Shown one piece after another: positions 45,201 through 57,209 of a stretch of 64,000 nt of DNA. The DNA comes from Acidovorax sp. 1608163 (GTDB taxonomy: Bacteria; Pseudomonadota; Gammaproteobacteria; Burkholderiales; Burkholderiaceae_C), in NCBI RefSeq assembly GCF_003669015.1, contig NZ_CP033069.1, forward strand, positions 1,057,001 through 1,121,000, read 5' to 3'. The notes beneath the pieces were generated by a model. It was not told where the DNA came from. It was given only the letters and a program-made list of their open reading frames with translations, and ran no database searches. Within the stretch, counting starts at the first letter, position 1. Each line of letters starts with the position of its first letter. The translations under genes and the position numbers were made by a program.

Positions 45201-46555
45201 TGACGACAGCTGCACAAATTCTTTCCCAGTTTCAATCCACGGGTGTCCAGACGTGCTTCCATGATCGCCATATCAATCCGCAGATTTATGCGGACTTGGA
45301 TGGTAAGAACTGGAGCATCAAGGACTACGAGGCGCGTGGTGGCTACCAGGCACTCCGCCGTATTCTGGGCAAGGATGGCTCTGAGGGCTTGAGTCAGGAC
45401 CAAGTGATTGCAACGGTCAAGGAATCCGGTTTGCGTGGTCGCGGTGGTGCGGGCTTTCCGACTGGGCTCAAGTGGAGCTTTATGCCCCGCTCATTCCCCG
45501 GCCAGAAGTACCTGGTGTGCAACTCCGACGAAGGCGAGCCGGGTACCTGCAAGGATCGCGACATCCTGCAGTTCAACCCGCACATCGTCATCGAAGGCAT
45601 GATCATCGCTGCCTACGCGATGGGCATCTCCGTGGGCTACAACTACATCCACGGCGAAATCTTCCAGACCTACGACCGCTTCGAAGAAGCGCTCGAAGAA
45701 GCGCGCGCAGCGGGCTACCTGGGCGACAAGATCCTGGGCAGTAACTTCAGCTTTCAGTTGCATGCGGCGCACGGCTTTGGCGCCTACATCTGCGGCGAAG
45801 AGACCGCGTTGCTCGAATCGCTGGAAGGCAAAAAAGGCCAGCCGCGCTTCAAGCCGCCGTTTCCGGCCAGCTTTGGTCTGTACGGCAAGCCCACCACCAT
45901 CAACAACACCGAGACCTTCGCGGCCGTGCCGTGGATCATCCGCAACGGCGGTGCTGCCTATCTCGAATGCGGCAAGCCCAACAATGGTGGTACCAAGATC
46001 TTCTCGGTCTCCGGCGACGTGGAAAAACCCGGGAACTATGAGATTCCTTTGGGTACTCCGTTCTCCAAGCTGTTGGAGTTGGCGGGGGGCGTGCGCAAGG
46101 GGCGTCAGCTCAAGGCTGTGATTCCAGGGGGGTCGTCATCCCCGGTTCTGCCTGCATCCATCATTATGGAATGCACGATGGACTATGACTCCATCGCCAA
46201 GGCGGGCTCCATGCTAGGCTCTGGCGCTGTGATTGTGATGGACGACTCCCGAAACATGGTTGAAAGCCTGTTGCGTTTGTCCTATTTCTATTCGCACGAG
46301 TCTTGCGGCCAATGCACTCCATGCCGCGAAGGCACGGGCTGGATGTGGCGTGTCATTGATCGCATTCAGCACGGTCAGGGGCGCGAAGGTGATCTGAACC
46401 TGCTCAATTCTGTGGCTGACAACATCCAGGGCCGCACGATTTGCGCTTTGGGCGATGCTGCCGCCATGCCCGTGCGCGCCATGATCAAACACTTCCGTCC
46501 CGAGTTTGAGGCACTGATCCGGAACAACGCCCCACAGGCTGCGACGTCCGTCTGA
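45200..46555 (+). CDS. nuoF: NADH-quinone oxidoreductase subunit F
   Basis: 51-kDa-type subunit of 451 residues binding NADH, FMN and the [4Fe-4S] cluster N3. It has [18 protein letters not shown] at the FMN/NADH site, [31 protein letters not shown], and cluster ligands in [15 protein letters not shown] plus a later Cys. ATG 45200 overlaps the nuoE stop. The stretch 45500-46020 uses GC-ending codons almost exclusively, unlike its flanks. Confidence 0.98.
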   Translation: MTTAAQILSQFQSTGVQTCFHDRHINPQIYADLDGKNWSIKDYEARGGYQALRRILGKDGSEGLSQDQVIATVKESGLRGRGGAGFPTGLKWSFMPRSFPGQKYLVCNSDEGEPGTCKDRDILQFNPHIVIEGMIIAAYAMGISVGYNYIHGEIFQTYDRFEEALEEARAAGYLGDKILGSNFSFQLHAAHGFGAYICGEETALLESLEGKKGQPRFKPPFPASFGLYGKPTTINNTETFAAVPWIIRNGGAAYLECGKPNNGGTKIFSVSGDVEKPGNYEIPLGTPFSKLLELAGGVRKGRQLKAVIPGGSSSPVLPASIIMECTMDYDSIAKAGSMLGSGAVIVMDDSRNMVESLLRLSYFYSHESCGQCTPCREGTGWMWRVIDRIQHGQGREGDLNLLNSVADNIQGRTICALGDAAAMPVRAMIKHFRPEFEALIRNNAPQAATSV

Positions 46556-46569
46556 TCGCGAGAGAACAT

Positions 46570-48702
46570 ATGGTTGAAATTGAACTGGACGGTCAGAAAG
46601 TAGAAGTCGCCGAAGGCTGCATGGTGATGCATGCTGCCGAGAAGGCGGGTACCTACATTCCCCATTTCTGCTACCACAAGAAGCTTTCCATCGCCGCCAA
46701 CTGCCGCATGTGCCTGGTGGATGTGGAAAAAGCGCCCAAGCCCATGCCCGCCTGTGCCACACCGGTGACACAAGGCATGATCGTGCGCACCAAGAGCGAC
46801 AAGGCCATCAAGGCACAGCAGTCGGTCATGGAGTTTTTGCTGATCAATCACCCTCTGGATTGCCCTATCTGTGACCAAGGCGGTGAATGTCAGTTGCAGG
46901 ATTTGGCTGTGGGTTACGGCGGCTCTTCCTCGCGCTATGAAGAAGAAAAGCGCGTGGTACCGGTCAAGGACGTTGGCCCGCTGATTTCCATGCAGGAAAT
47001 GAGCCGTTGTATCCATTGCACCCGCTGCGTGCGCTTTGGTCAAGAAGTGGCCGGCGTGATGGAGCTGGGCATGATCCACCGCGGTGAGCATTCCGAGATC
47101 ACCACGGTCACGGGTGATACGGTGGACTCCGAGCTGTCGGGCAACATGATCGACATCTGCCCTGTCGGCGCCTTGACCAGCAAGCCTTTCCGTTACAGCG
47201 CCCGTACATGGGAGCTGTCCCGTCGCCGTTCGGTGAGCCCGCACGACTCGACTGGTTCCAACCTGATTGTCCAGGTCAAGAACCACAAGGTCATGCGTGT
47301 TGTGCCCCTGGAGAACGAAGCCGTTAACGAGTGTTGGATTGCCGACCGTGACCGTTTCTCCTATGAAGCGCTGAATGGCGAAGATCGCTTGACCCAGCCC
47401 ATGCTCAAGCAGGGTGGGGTGTGGAAAGAAGTCGACTGGCAAACTGCGCTCGAGTACGTTGCCAACGGTCTCAAGAACATCAAGAACGATCACGGTGCCG
47501 AGAGCATTGGTGCCTTGGTCAGCCCGCATAGCACGCTGGAAGAGTTGTATCTGGCTGGTGCTCTGGTGCGTGGTTTGGGCAGTGACAACATCGATTACCG
47601 TCTGCGCAACGCTGAATTTGCTGCACCCGAAGGCATTCGTTGGCTGGGTACTTCTATTGCTTCGTTGTCTACACTGCAACGTGTGTTGGTGGTTGGCTCG
47701 AACCTGCGCAAGGACCACCCACTGTTTGCCCAGCGTATTCGCCAGGCTGCACGCCATGGTTGCCAAGTCAGCGCCGTCGGCTCTGCGGTCCAGGATTGGG
47801 CCATGCCTGTGCAGCCATTCGTTGCACAAAATGCTTCTGAGTGGGTGACCACGCTGGGTGGTATCGCTTTTGCAGTAGCCCAAGAGAAGGGCGTTGCTGC
47901 CCCTCAAGGCGCGGCTGCAGCCAGCGACGCCGCGCAAGCCATCGCCCGTTCCCTGCTGGGCGGTGAACGCAAGGCGGTGCTGCTGGGCAACGGCGCTGCA
48001 CACCATGCGCAAGCCACGCAGTTGTTGGCACTCGCCAACTGGATTGCCGACAACACTGGCGCAACGGTGGGTTATCTGACTGAGGCGGCCAACACTGTGG
48101 GCGCACAGTTTGCGGGTGCTCACCCTGTCAATGGTGGTCTGAATGCAGCCCAAATGCTCTCCGGTGGTTTGAAGGCTGCAGTGTTGCTCAACACCGAGCC
48201 GGTCTATGACTCCGCTGCGGGTGCACAAGCTGCAACCGCTCTGGCTGGTGCTGAGATGGTGGTCACGTTGAGCCCCTTCAAGGCCAATATGGAGTTCAGT
48301 GACGTTCTGTTGCCAATTGCCCCGTTCACAGAAACGTCTGGCAGCTTCGTCAATGCCGAAGGTCGCTTGCAAAGTTTCCACGCGGTGGTGCGCCCATTGG
48401 GAGACACCCGTCCTGCATGGAAGGTTCTGCGTGTTCTGGCCAACCTGCTGGGCTTGCCCGGTTTCGATTTCGAAACCTCCCAGGACGTGGTGGCCCGCGC
48501 TACGAACGCACCAGCGGGTTCGGTCACGCAACTGCCTGCAGCACAACTGTCGAACGCTGTGAAAACGGTGTCCGCTGCCGCGGCTGTTGTTGGCGAGCCA
48601 GTGGTTGCTTCCATTTATCAACTGGACGGCTTGGTGCGCCGTTCCACGTCGCTGCAGCTCACTGCCGACGCACGCATGGCTCGTGAAGGAGTGGCCGCAT
48701 GA
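46570..48702 (+). CDS. nuoG: NADH-quinone oxidoreductase subunit G
   Basis: 75-kDa-type subunit of 710 residues. N-terminal ferredoxin-like domain with [2Fe-2S] ligands ([17 protein letters not shown]), then [18 protein letters not shown] for cluster N5 and [13 protein letters not shown] for N4. A molybdopterin-oxidoreductase-like domain without cofactor follows. The C-terminal third is Ala-rich and variable. Its end overlaps nuoH by four bases. Confidence 0.97.
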   Translation: MVEIELDGQKVEVAEGCMVMHAAEKAGTYIPHFCYHKKLSIAANCRMCLVDVEKAPKPMPACATPVTQGMIVRTKSDKAIKAQQSVMEFLLINHPLDCPICDQGGECQLQDLAVGYGGSSSRYEEEKRVVPVKDVGPLISMQEMSRCIHCTRCVRFGQEVAGVMELGMIHRGEHSEITTVTGDTVDSELSGNMIDICPVGALTSKPFRYSARTWELSRRRSVSPHDSTGSNLIVQVKNHKVMRVVPLENEAVNECWIADRDRFSYEALNGEDRLTQPMLKQGGVWKEVDWQTALEYVANGLKNIKNDHGAESIGALVSPHSTLEELYLAGALVRGLGSDNIDYRLRNAEFAAPEGIRWLGTSIASLSTLQRVLVVGSNLRKDHPLFAQRIRQAARHGCQVSAVGSAVQDWAMPVQPFVAQNASEWVTTLGGIAFAVAQEKGVAAPQGAAAASDAAQAIARSLLGGERKAVLLGNGAAHHAQATQLLALANWIADNTGATVGYLTEAANTVGAQFAGAHPVNGGLNAAQMLSGGLKAAVLLNTEPVYDSAAGAQAATALAGAEMVVTLSPFKANMEFSDVLLPIAPFTETSGSFVNAEGRLQSFHAVVRPLGDTRPAWKVLRVLANLLGLPGFDFETSQDVVARATNAPAGSVTQLPAAQLSNAVKTVSAAAAVVGEPVVASIYQLDGLVRRSTSLQLTADARMAREGVAA

Positions 48703-49775
48703 TCGACGCGATCTACAACGCGGGCCTGAACCTGCTTTCCTTTGGCTGGTGGACTGGCATGGTCTGGCCGGTACTCTGGATTCTGCTCAAGATCGTTTGC
48801 ATCTTGGCCCCATTGATGGGCGCTGTGGCGTACCTGACTTTGTGGGAGCGTAAGCTGCTGGGCTTCATGCAGGTGCGCCACGGCCCCAATCGCGTGGGCC
48901 CTTTGGGGTTGCTGCAGCCTATTGCAGATGCCTTGAAGTTGCTCACCAAAGAAATCATCCAGCCCACCGCTGCAAGCAAGGGGCTGTTTGTGCTCGGGCC
49001 GATCATGGCGATCATGCCTGCTCTGGCTGCGTGGGTCGCGATCCCCTTTGGCCCCGATGTTGCCCTGGCCAATGTCAATGCAGGCTTGCTGTTGGTGATG
49101 GCCATCACCTCCATTGAGGTGTATGGCGTGATCATTGCAGGCTGGGCATCGAACTCCAAGTACGCCTTCCTGGGTGCTCTGCGTGCTTCGGCCCAAATGG
49201 TGAGTTATGAAATCGCGATGGGGTTCTGTTTCCTCGTGGTCATCATGGTGTCCGGCAGCATGAACCTTACCGAGATCGTCATGTCGCAAGCCAAGGGCAT
49301 GGCTGCAGACAAAGGCCTGACCTTCCTGTCATGGAACTGGTTGTCCCTGTTGCCAATTTTCTTGGTGTACCTGATCTCTGGCGTTGCTGAAACCAACCGT
49401 CACCCTTTTGACGTGGTGGAAGGCGAAGCTGAAATCGTGGCCGGTCACATGGTCGAGTATTCGGGCATGGGCTTCGCGATCTTCTTTCTGGCCGAGTACG
49501 CCAGCATGTGGTTGGTATCGATCCTTGCTGTACTGATGTTCCTGGGGGGCTGGTTGCCGCCTCTGGATATCTTGTCCTTCGTTCCCGGTTGGATCTGGTT
49601 GGCAGCCAAGACATTCTTGGTGGTGTCCATGTTCATCTGGATTCGTGCAACGTTCCCGCGCTTCCGTTATGACCAGATCATGCGTTTGGGCTGGAAGATT
49701 TTTATCCCAGTCACTTTGGTGTGTCTGGTGATCGTCGGCGGGTGGTTGCTCTCGCCTTGGAATATCTGGAAATAA
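48699..49775 (+). CDS. nuoH: NADH-quinone oxidoreductase subunit H
   Basis: Membrane subunit of 358 residues with about eight hydrophobic segments; forms the entrance to the quinone chamber. Signatures are [20 protein letters not shown] and [20 protein letters not shown]. It overlaps nuoG at ATGA. Confidence 0.98.
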   Translation: MIDAIYNAGLNLLSFGWWTGMVWPVLWILLKIVCILAPLMGAVAYLTLWERKLLGFMQVRHGPNRVGPLGLLQPIADALKLLTKEIIQPTAASKGLFVLGPIMAIMPALAAWVAIPFGPDVALANVNAGLLLVMAITSIEVYGVIIAGWASNSKYAFLGALRASAQMVSYEIAMGFCFLVVIMVSGSMNLTEIVMSQAKGMAADKGLTFLSWNWLSLLPIFLVYLISGVAETNRHPFDVVEGEAEIVAGHMVEYSGMGFAIFFLAEYASMWLVSILAVLMFLGGWLPPLDILSFVPGWIWLAAKTFLVVSMFIWIRATFPRFRYDQIMRLGWKIFIPVTLVCLVIVGGWLLSPWNIWK

Positions 49776-49787
49776 GCGGGGACACGA

Positions 49788-50300
49788 ATGACTGCTGTTG
49801 CTGCTGCTGCGCCTTTTTCGTTCAAAGATTTTTTCAAGAGCTTCATGCTCGTGGAGTTGCTCAAGGGCATGGCCCTGACTGGGCGCTATGCCTTTCGCCG
49901 CAAGGTGACTGTGCAGTTCCCAGAAGAGAAAACTCCGCTGTCTCCTCGCTTTCGGGGCTTGCATGCCCTGCGCCGTTATGACAACGGCGAGGAGCGTTGC
50001 ATTGCCTGCAAGCTTTGCGAGGCCGTGTGCCCCGCGATGGCGATCACCATCGAATCCGATGTGCGTGACGACGGCTCGCGTCGCACCACCCGTTACGACA
50101 TCGATTTGACCAAGTGCATCTTCTGCGGTTTTTGCGAAGAGAGCTGCCCGGTCGATTCGATTGTGGAAACCCATATCTTTGAATACCACGGTGAGAAGCG
50201 TGGTGACCTGTATTTCACGAAGGACATGCTCCTGGCTGTGGGCGACCGGTACGAAGGCGAAATCGCTGCTGCCAAGGCAGCAGATGCCAAATACCGTTGA
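49788..50300 (+). CDS. nuoI: NADH-quinone oxidoreductase subunit I
   Basis: Ferredoxin-type subunit of 170 residues holding [4Fe-4S] clusters N6a and N6b. The two cysteine motifs are [17 protein letters not shown] and [17 protein letters not shown]. It follows nuoH by 12 bases. Confidence 0.98.
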   Translation: MTAVAAAAPFSFKDFFKSFMLVELLKGMALTGRYAFRRKVTVQFPEEKTPLSPRFRGLHALRRYDNGEERCIACKLCEAVCPAMAITIESDVRDDGSRRTTRYDIDLTKCIFCGFCEESCPVDSIVETHIFEYHGEKRGDLYFTKDMLLAVGDRYEGEIAAAKAADAKYR

Positions 50301-50350
50301 TCGGTGTTGAACTCAGCCTGTTTGCCTGACTTTCTATAAAGACCCGATCC

Positions 50351-51019
50351 ATGGACGCCAAGACTGGTTTCTTCTACCTCTTCTCGGTTGTGCTGCTTTT
50401 TGCCGCCTTCCGGGTGATTACCGCGCGCAACCCTGTGCACGCGGTGCTCTATCTCATCCTGGCTTTCTCCCAAGCTGCGGCAGTTTGGTTGCTGCTCAAG
50501 GCGGAGTTTTTGGCCATTGCCTTGGTGCTGGTCTATCTCGGCGCTGTGATGGTGCTGTTCTTGTTCGTCGTGATGATGTTGGACATCCACATCGACACCG
50601 TGCGAAAAGGCTTTTGGAAACACTTTCCTTTGGCCGCCACGGTCGGTGCGTTGATCGCACTGGAAATGGCTGCGGTGTTGATGGGTGGGTTCCGGGGGCT
50701 GGATGAGCCCAAGGTGGCTGCTCCATTGCTGGATGCCGCAGGCCAGGTGGTTCAGTATTCCAATACCAAGACACTGGGCAAGTTGCTCTACACCGAGTAC
50801 TTGTACCCCGTAGAAATTGCGGCCGTGATTTTGCTGGTGGCCATGATTGCCGCCATTGCCTTGACGCTGCGTCAGCGCAAGGACAGCAAGGCGATCAATC
50901 CCTCCGTTCAGGTGCGTGTTCGTGCCCGTGACCGACTTGAGGTGGTGAAGGTTGCCGCCACACAGAAGCCTGCAGAACCTTCGCTGGAAGAAGCCCAGGC
51001 TCAGGAGAAAAAAGTATGA
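50351..51019 (+). CDS. nuoJ: NADH-quinone oxidoreductase subunit J
   Basis: Membrane subunit of 222 residues with five hydrophobic segments. [20 protein letters not shown] and [17 protein letters not shown] are typical of the family. A basic cytoplasmic tail ([15 protein letters not shown] then Glu/Ala/Lys-rich) is longer than in E. coli. Its end overlaps nuoK by four bases. Confidence 0.96.
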   Translation: MDAKTGFFYLFSVVLLFAAFRVITARNPVHAVLYLILAFSQAAAVWLLLKAEFLAIALVLVYLGAVMVLFLFVVMMLDIHIDTVRKGFWKHFPLAATVGALIALEMAAVLMGGFRGLDEPKVAAPLLDAAGQVVQYSNTKTLGKLLYTEYLYPVEIAAVILLVAMIAAIALTLRQRKDSKAINPSVQVRVRARDRLEVVKVAATQKPAEPSLEEAQAQEKKV

Positions 51020-51324
51020 CGTTGACATTGGGGCACTTTCTATCGCTCGGGGCGATGCTTTTCGCGCTGGCCGTCATTGGTATCTTTTTGAACCGCAAGA
51101 ATTTGATCGTTTTGCTGATGGCCATTGAGCTGATGCTGTTGGCGGTCAACATGAATTTCGTAGCGTTTTCCCACTATCTGGATGACATGCACGGGCAAGT
51201 GTTCGTGTTTTTTATCCTGACAGTGGCAGCTGCTGAATCCGCCATTGGGCTGGCCATTCTGGTGCTGCTGTTCCGCAACAAGTCCAGCATCAACGCAGAA
51301 GACCTCAACACCCTCAAGGGTTGA
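51016..51324 (+). CDS. nuoK: NADH-quinone oxidoreductase subunit K
   Basis: Small antiporter-like membrane subunit of 102 residues with three helices. The conserved Glu residues lie in [16 protein letters not shown] and [17 protein letters not shown]. It overlaps nuoJ at ATGA. Confidence 0.97.
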   Translation: MTLTLGHFLSLGAMLFALAVIGIFLNRKNLIVLLMAIELMLLAVNMNFVAFSHYLDDMHGQVFVFFILTVAAAESAIGLAILVLLFRNKSSINAEDLNTLKG

Positions 51325-51355
51325 TGAGTTACCCGTATTCCCAAGGTTCTCAATA

Positions 51356-53395
51356 ATGAGTCAAACCCTCTCTGCTTCAACGCTCCTGGCCGTCCCGCTG
51401 GCCCCGCTGGCGGGTGCTTTGCTGGCAGGCGTTTTCGGCACCACCTTTGGTGGTAACTGGATTGGCCGTCGCCTTAGCCACACCTTGACGATTCTGGGTG
51501 TGCTGGTGGCTTTTGTTCTGTCCGCCATGACGCTCAAGAGCGTTGCTCTGGATGGTGCCCGCTTCAATGAAACCCTCTACACCTGGATGGTGGTCGGCGG
51601 CTTGAAGATGGAGGTAGGCTTCCTCATTGACAGCCTCACGGCCATGATGATGGTGGTCGTGACGTTTGTTTCGCTGATGGTGCACATCTACACCATCGGC
51701 TATATGGAAGAAGACGAAGGCTACAACCGCTTCTTCTCCTACATTTCGCTTTTCACCTTCTCGATGCTCATGCTGGTCATGAGCAACAACCTGCTGCAGC
51801 TGTTCTTCGGCTGGGAAGCGGTGGGCCTGGTCTCTTATCTGCTGATCGGTTTCTGGTTCAACAAGCCCACGGCGATCTTCGCCAACATGAAGGCTTTCCT
51901 GGTCAACCGCGTGGGTGACTTCGGCTTTATTTTGGGTATCGGCCTGATCGCGGCCTACACCGGCACGCTGAATTACGGCGAGATTTTTGCCAAATCGGGC
52001 GAACTCGGTGGCCTGGCATTTCCCGGTACCGACTGGATGCTGATCACCGTGATCTGCATTTGCCTTTTCATCGGCGCGATGGGCAAGTCCGCACAATTCC
52101 CACTGCACGTGTGGCTGCCTGATTCGATGGAAGGCCCGACCCCCATCTCTGCGCTGATCCACGCAGCGACCATGGTGACCGCAGGCATCTTCATGGTGTC
52201 GCGCATGTCGCCCCTGTTCGAGCTGTCGGACACGGCACTCAACTTCATTCTGATCATCGGCTCCATCACCGCCCTGTTCATGGGCTTCCTGGGCATCATC
52301 CAGAACGATATCAAGCGCGTGGTGGCGTACTCCACGCTGTCGCAGCTGGGCTACATGACGGTAGCTCTGGGCGCCTCGGCCTATTCGGTGGCCGTGTTCC
52401 ACCTGATGACCCATGCGTTCTTCAAGGCGCTGCTGTTCCTTGGCGCTGGCTCGGTCATCATGGGCATGCACCACAACCAGGACATCCGCTGGATGGGTGG
52501 CGTGCGCAAGTACATGCCGATCACCTGGATTACTTCGTTGCTGGGTTCGTTGGCGTTGATCGGTACCCCTCTGTTCGCGGGCTTCTATTCCAAGGACAGC
52601 ATCATTGAGGCGGTGCACTTCAGCCATCTGCCTGCAGCGCACTTCGCACACTTTGCTGTGCTGGCCGGTGTGTTTGTGACGGCGTTCTATTCGTTCCGTA
52701 TGTACTTCCTGGTTTTCCATGGCAAGGAACGTTTTGACCAGAACCCCGACGCGCACCACGGCGATCACCATGGGCATGGTCACGACGACCACCATGAACC
52801 TCACGAATCGCCTTGGGTGGTGACTGTGCCTCTGGTGCTGTTGGCCATTCCTTCGGTGATTGTCGGTTTCCTGTTCATTCAGCCGATGCTGTTTGGCGAC
52901 TTCTTCAAGAACGTGATTTTTGTGGACGCTGCAAAGCATCCTGCGATGGCCAAACTGGGTGAGATATTCCACGGGCCTGTAGCCATGGCTGTGCATGGTC
53001 TGCAAACGGCGCCTTTCTGGCTGGCATTTGCGGGCGTCGCCTTGTCTTACTACATGTACATGGTCAACCCAGCGCTTCCTGCAGGCATCAAGGCACGTGT
53101 TCAGCCGCTGTACCGTTTGCTGGAAAACAAGTACTACCTGGACTGGATCAACGAAAACATCCTGGCCCGTGGCGCCCGTGCGTTGGGCACAGGGCTCTGG
53201 AAGGTGGGCGACCAAGCCATCATCGACGGCGGTCTGGTCAACGGCTCCTGGAAACTCGTCGGTGCTGTGTCCGGCGTGATCCGCTGGATGCAATCCGGTT
53301 TCATCTTCCATTACGCCTTGGTGATGATTTTGGGTGTCTTCGCGCTGATGACCTGGTTTGTCTGGGGCGACTTCTTCATGCAGCTCATCAAGTAA
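51356..53395 (+). CDS. nuoL: NADH-quinone oxidoreductase subunit L
   Basis: Largest antiporter-like proton-pumping subunit, 679 residues with about 14-16 hydrophobic segments and the long lateral helix at the C-terminus. Signatures: FFGWEAVGLVSYLLIGFW with the key Glu, GKSAQFPLHVWLPDSMEGPT with the key Lys, and AYSTLSQLGYM. A histidine-rich loop (residues about 464-484, around 52750-52812) with thirteen His is inserted between helices. ATG 51356 begins MSQTLSASTLL. Confidence 0.97.
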   Translation: MSQTLSASTLLAVPLAPLAGALLAGVFGTTFGGNWIGRRLSHTLTILGVLVAFVLSAMTLKSVALDGARFNETLYTWMVVGGLKMEVGFLIDSLTAMMMVVVTFVSLMVHIYTIGYMEEDEGYNRFFSYISLFTFSMLMLVMSNNLLQLFFGWEAVGLVSYLLIGFWFNKPTAIFANMKAFLVNRVGDFGFILGIGLIAAYTGTLNYGEIFAKSGELGGLAFPGTDWMLITVICICLFIGAMGKSAQFPLHVWLPDSMEGPTPISALIHAATMVTAGIFMVSRMSPLFELSDTALNFILIIGSITALFMGFLGIIQNDIKRVVAYSTLSQLGYMTVALGASAYSVAVFHLMTHAFFKALLFLGAGSVIMGMHHNQDIRWMGGVRKYMPITWITSLLGSLALIGTPLFAGFYSKDSIIEAVHFSHLPAAHFAHFAVLAGVFVTAFYSFRMYFLVFHGKERFDQNPDAHHGDHHGHGHDDHHEPHESPWVVTVPLVLLAIPSVIVGFLFIQPMLFGDFFKNVIFVDAAKHPAMAKLGEIFHGPVAMAVHGLQTAPFWLAFAGVALSYYMYMVNPALPAGIKARVQPLYRLLENKYYLDWINENILARGARALGTGLWKVGDQAIIDGGLVNGSWKLVGAVSGVIRWMQSGFIFHYALVMILGVFALMTWFVWGDFFMQLIK

Positions 53396-53408
53396 GGAAA
53401 AAAACAAA

Positions 53409-54887
53409 ATGAGTTCGTTGTTGAGTCTCGCAATCTGGACCCCTGTTGTCTTTGGGGTCGTGTTGCTCGCCCTGGGGCGAGATGAGCATGCCCGCGCGGT
53501 GCGCTGGATTGCACTGGTGGGTGCCGTGGTTGGCTTTTTGGTCACGCTGCCCCTGTATGGCGGATTTGAGACGGGCACTGCAGCCATGCAGTTCGTCGAG
53601 AAGGCTGCCTGGATTGAGCGTTTCAATATCCACTACCACCTGGGTGTGGACGGCATCTCTTTCTGGTTTGTTCCACTGACGGCCTTCATCACAGTGATCG
53701 TGGTTCTGGCGTCGTGGGAGTCGATCACAGAGCGCGTGAACCAGTACATGGGCGCCTTCCTGATTTTGTCGGGCCTGATGATTGGCGTGTTCACGGCACT
53801 CGATGGCATGCTGTTCTACGTGTTCTTCGAGGCCACGCTGATCCCCATGTACCTGATCATCGGTATCTGGGGCGGCCCCAACAAGATCTACGCAGCGTTC
53901 AAGTTTTTCCTTTACACGCTGATGGGCTCTTTGCTCATGTTGATTGCGCTGATCTACCTGTACAACCAGTCGGGTGGCAGCTTTGACATCGCTTCGTGGC
54001 ACAAGCTGCCTCTGGGCAGCACCGCACAGACCTTGCTTTTCTTTGCCTTCTTCGCTGCATTTGCCGTGAAGGTGCCCATGTGGCCTGTGCACACTTGGCT
54101 GCCTGATGTTCACGTGGAAGCGCCAACGGGCGGCTCTGCTGTGCTGGCTGCCATCATGCTCAAACTGGGGGCCTACGGTTTCTTGCGTTTTTCTCTGCCT
54201 ATCGCCCCTGATGCCTCGCGCGAGTGGGCTTGGCTGATGATCGGTTTGTCTCTGGTGGCCGTGATCTACGTGGGTCTGGTGGCCATGGTGCAAAAGGACA
54301 TGAAGAAGCTGGTGGCTTACTCGTCCGTTGCCCACATGGGGTTTGTCACACTGGGCTTCTTCATCTTCAATGACCTGGGCGTGTCCGGCGGTTTGGTACA
54401 GATGATTGCCCACGGGTTTGTGTCGGGCGCGATGTTCCTGTCGATCGGCGTGTTGTACGACCGCGTGCATTCCCGTGAGATCGCTGCCTACGGCGGTGTG
54501 GTCAACACCATGCCCAACTTCACCGCATTTGCACTGCTGTTTGCGATGGCCAATTGCGGCCTGCCCGGAACTGCTGGTTTCGTGGGCGAATGGATGGTCA
54601 TTCTGGGCGCCGTGAAGGCCAACTTCTGGGTGGGTCTGGCCGCTGCCACGGCGTTGATCTTTGGTGCTGCCTACACACTGTGGATGTTCAAGCGCGTCTA
54701 CCTGGGCCCTGTGGGCAACAGCCATGTGAAGGAGTTGACGGACATCGGTAGCCGTGAGTTCTTGGTGCTGGCGCTTTTGGCCATTGCCGTGCTGGCGATG
54801 GGCCTGTACCCCCGTCCGTTCACGGATGTGATGGACGCTTCGGTGGCTGAACTGCTCAAGCACGTGGCCTTGCAAAAGCTGAACTGA
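53409..54887 (+). CDS. nuoM: NADH-quinone oxidoreductase subunit M
   Basis: Antiporter-like proton-pumping subunit of 492 residues with about 14 hydrophobic segments. [20 protein letters not shown] with the key Glu, [20 protein letters not shown] with the key Lys, and [15 protein letters not shown] are visible. It follows nuoL by 13 bases. Confidence 0.98.
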   Translation: MSSLLSLAIWTPVVFGVVLLALGRDEHARAVRWIALVGAVVGFLVTLPLYGGFETGTAAMQFVEKAAWIERFNIHYHLGVDGISFWFVPLTAFITVIVVLASWESITERVNQYMGAFLILSGLMIGVFTALDGMLFYVFFEATLIPMYLIIGIWGGPNKIYAAFKFFLYTLMGSLLMLIALIYLYNQSGGSFDIASWHKLPLGSTAQTLLFFAFFAAFAVKVPMWPVHTWLPDVHVEAPTGGSAVLAAIMLKLGAYGFLRFSLPIAPDASREWAWLMIGLSLVAVIYVGLVAMVQKDMKKLVAYSSVAHMGFVTLGFFIFNDLGVSGGLVQMIAHGFVSGAMFLSIGVLYDRVHSREIAAYGGVVNTMPNFTAFALLFAMANCGLPGTAGFVGEWMVILGAVKANFWVGLAAATALIFGAAYTLWMFKRVYLGPVGNSHVKELTDIGSREFLVLALLAIAVLAMGLYPRPFTDVMDASVAELLKHVALQKLN

Positions 54888-54910
54888 CCGACAGAACTGA
54901 GAGATTTGAG

Positions 54911-56404
54911 ATGATTGACAACATCAGCTGGCTTGCGGTCTACCCAGAGATCGTGCTTCTTGTGATGGCCTGCGTGATTGCGCTGGTCGATCTGGGGGTC
55001 AACAGCCCACGGCGCACTGCGACCTACGTGCTGACCATGCTCACTTTGGCCGTGGTGGCTGCCCTGGAAGGTGTTTACGCCAGCAGTGGCAACACCTTCT
55101 ACGGCTTTGGCAACATGGTGGTCAGCGATGCCATGGGCAATTGGCTCAAGTGCTTTGCCACCATTGCAGTCATGGTGACGCTGGTGTATGGCCGCCCTTA
55201 CGCCGCGGACCGCGACATGCTGCGTGGTGGTGAGATGTTCACGCTCTCCATGTTTGCCTTGCTGGGCATGTTCATCATGATCTCCGGCAACAACTTCCTG
55301 GTGATCTATCTGGGCTTGGAGTTGTTGACCCTGTCCAGCTACGCCCTGGTGGCTTTGCGTCGCGACAACGCGACGGCCACAGAAGCAGCCATGAAGTACT
55401 TCGTTTTGGGTGCGATGGCCAGTGGTTTCTTGCTGTACGGCCTGTCCATGCTTTACGGTGCTACCGGTTCTTTGGACATCGGCCAAGTGTTCAAGGCGGT
55501 GCTTTCGGGTCAAATCAAGCACCAGGTGCTGGTCTTCGGTCTGGTGTTCGTGGTGGCTGGCCTTGCTTTCAAGCTGGGTGTTGTGCCTTTCCACATGTGG
55601 ATCCCTGACGTTTACCAAGGTGCTCCTACCGCCGTCACTCTCATGATTGGTGGCGCGCCCAAGTTGGCTGCTTTCGCCATCACCATGCGTCTGTTGGTGG
55701 ATGGTCTGCTGCCCCTGGCGATCGATTGGCAGCAAATGCTCGCTGTGTTGGCGATTGGCTCCTTGCTGGTCGGTAACCTCGCGGCGATTGCGCAAACCAA
55801 CCTCAAGCGCATGCTGGCTTACTCCACCATTTCACAAATGGGCTTTGTGCTGCTGGGTCTGTTGTCGGGCGTGATCAATGGCCAGGTGAACTCGGCAGTG
55901 GCTGAGAACGCTTACAGCGCCTCGATGTTCTACGTCATCACCTATGTGCTGACCACCCTGGCCACCTTCGGTGTCATCCTGCTCTTGGCCCGCGAAGGCT
56001 TTGAAAGCGAAGAGATTTCCGATCTGGCTGGATTGAACCAACGCAGCCCCTTGTATGCCGGCGTGATGGCCGTGTGCCTGTTCTCCATGGCGGGTATCCC
56101 TCCCATGGTGGGCTTCTACGCCAAGCTCTCTGTGCTGCAATCTCTGCTGGCATCGGGCCAAAATCTGTACATCGCCTTGGCCGTGTTTGCCGTGATGATG
56201 TCGTTGATTGGTGCCTTCTATTACCTGCGCGTGGTCAAGGTGATGTACTTTGACGCGCCTCTCACCGCGACCCATGTGTCCGCTCCAGTAGATGTCCGTG
56301 TGGTGCTGACGATCAATGGCGCCTTGGTGCTGGTGTTGGGTCTGTTGCCCGGCGGGCTGATGACGCTGTGCGCCAACGCCATCGTGCGTGCGCTCGCGAC
56401 TTGA
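54911..56404 (+). CDS. nuoN: NADH-quinone oxidoreductase subunit N
   Basis: Antiporter-like proton-pumping subunit of 497 residues. [18 protein letters not shown] segment here reads [37 protein letters not shown] and [15 protein letters not shown] follow. It is the last of the fourteen nuo genes, 23 bases after nuoM. Confidence 0.98.
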   Translation: MIDNISWLAVYPEIVLLVMACVIALVDLGVNSPRRTATYVLTMLTLAVVAALEGVYASSGNTFYGFGNMVVSDAMGNWLKCFATIAVMVTLVYGRPYAADRDMLRGGEMFTLSMFALLGMFIMISGNNFLVIYLGLELLTLSSYALVALRRDNATATEAAMKYFVLGAMASGFLLYGLSMLYGATGSLDIGQVFKAVLSGQIKHQVLVFGLVFVVAGLAFKLGVVPFHMWIPDVYQGAPTAVTLMIGGAPKLAAFAITMRLLVDGLLPLAIDWQQMLAVLAIGSLLVGNLAAIAQTNLKRMLAYSTISQMGFVLLGLLSGVINGQVNSAVAENAYSASMFYVITYVLTTLATFGVILLLAREGFESEEISDLAGLNQRSPLYAGVMAVCLFSMAGIPPMVGFYAKLSVLQSLLASGQNLYIALAVFAVMMSLIGAFYYLRVVKVMYFDAPLTATHVSAPVDVRVVLTINGALVLVLGLLPGGLMTLCANAIVRALAT

Positions 56405-56421
56405 TCCGGAATTTTTGACCC

Positions 56422-56727
56422 GTGTCTCAAACAGGCGCCATCTGGTTGGTGATTTTCGCGGCGTTGGTTGCGGCCAACCTGCCGTTTCTGAGCCAGCGGC
56501 TGGCGCTGGTGGGGCCCGTGGCAAAGCCTCACAAAGCCCTGTTCGTTCGACTGCTGGAGCTGGTGGCGCTGTATTTCATCGTGGGTGGCTGCGCCATGCT
56601 GCTGGAGCGCCGTGCGGGCCAGAATGCGCCGCAGGGTTGGGAGTTCTACGCCATCACGGGTACGTTGTTCGTCACGTTGGCATTCCCTGGGTTCATCTAC
56701 CGCTACCTTGTGCGCCGTCGCGGTTGA
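56422..56727 (+). CDS. DUF2818 family membrane protein
   Basis: A 101-residue protein with three hydrophobic segments (IWLVIFAALVAANLPFL, LELVALYFIVGGCAMLL, ITGTLFVTLAFPGFIYRYL) and a basic C-terminus. It starts with GTG. This family regularly follows nuoN in Burkholderiales and is likely cotranscribed; a role in complex I assembly has not been shown to my knowledge. Confidence 0.85.
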   Translation: MSQTGAIWLVIFAALVAANLPFLSQRLALVGPVAKPHKALFVRLLELVALYFIVGGCAMLLERRAGQNAPQGWEFYAITGTLFVTLAFPGFIYRYLVRRRG

Positions 56728-56756
56728 TTGCCTGACCCTCGCGCAAGCTTGCCGCC

Positions 56757-57209
56757 ATGAAGGTGCTTGATCTGCAGTGCCGTAGCGAACATGTCTTTGA
56801 AGGCTGGTTTGCATCGGAAGAAGACTTTCAGTCTCAGCTCCAGAGGGGGTTGGTGCAGTGCCCTCTGTGTGGTGATGGCCAAGTACACAAGCGCCTGAGT
56901 GCCCCGCGTTTGAACCTGGGCGCAACGCCGCCCGGGCCTTCGGCCCTCAGCCAATCAGCGCCCCCGCCTGAATCCCCAGCACACCCCCCGCAACAACTCG
57001 CCACCTGGCTGCAGCAAGCCCGGCGCATGGTGGCAGAGTCTGAAGATGTGGGCTCTCGCTTCGCTGAAGAGGCTCGCAAAATCCATGCGGGTGATGCCGA
57101 TGAGCGTGCCATTCGCGGGCAAGCCACGCTGCAGGAAACCGTGCAATTGCTGGACGAAGGCATTGCCGTGCTTCCCCTTCCACCTGTCTTGAAAGAGCCC
57201 TTGCAGTAG
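56757..57209 (+). CDS. DUF1178 family protein
   Basis: A 150-residue protein with a zinc-ribbon-like N-terminus: Cys in LDLQCRSEHVFEGWFAS and the pair in QCPLCGDGQVHKRLSAP. A Pro/Ala-rich linker and a C-terminal helical part (GSRFAEEARKIHAGDADERA) follow. It lies 29 bases after the DUF2818 gene at the end of the nuo cluster. Function is unknown. Confidence 0.87.
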   Translation: MKVLDLQCRSEHVFEGWFASEEDFQSQLQRGLVQCPLCGDGQVHKRLSAPRLNLGATPPGPSALSQSAPPPESPAHPPQQLATWLQQARRMVAESEDVGSRFAEEARKIHAGDADERAIRGQATLQETVQLLDEGIAVLPLPPVLKEPLQ

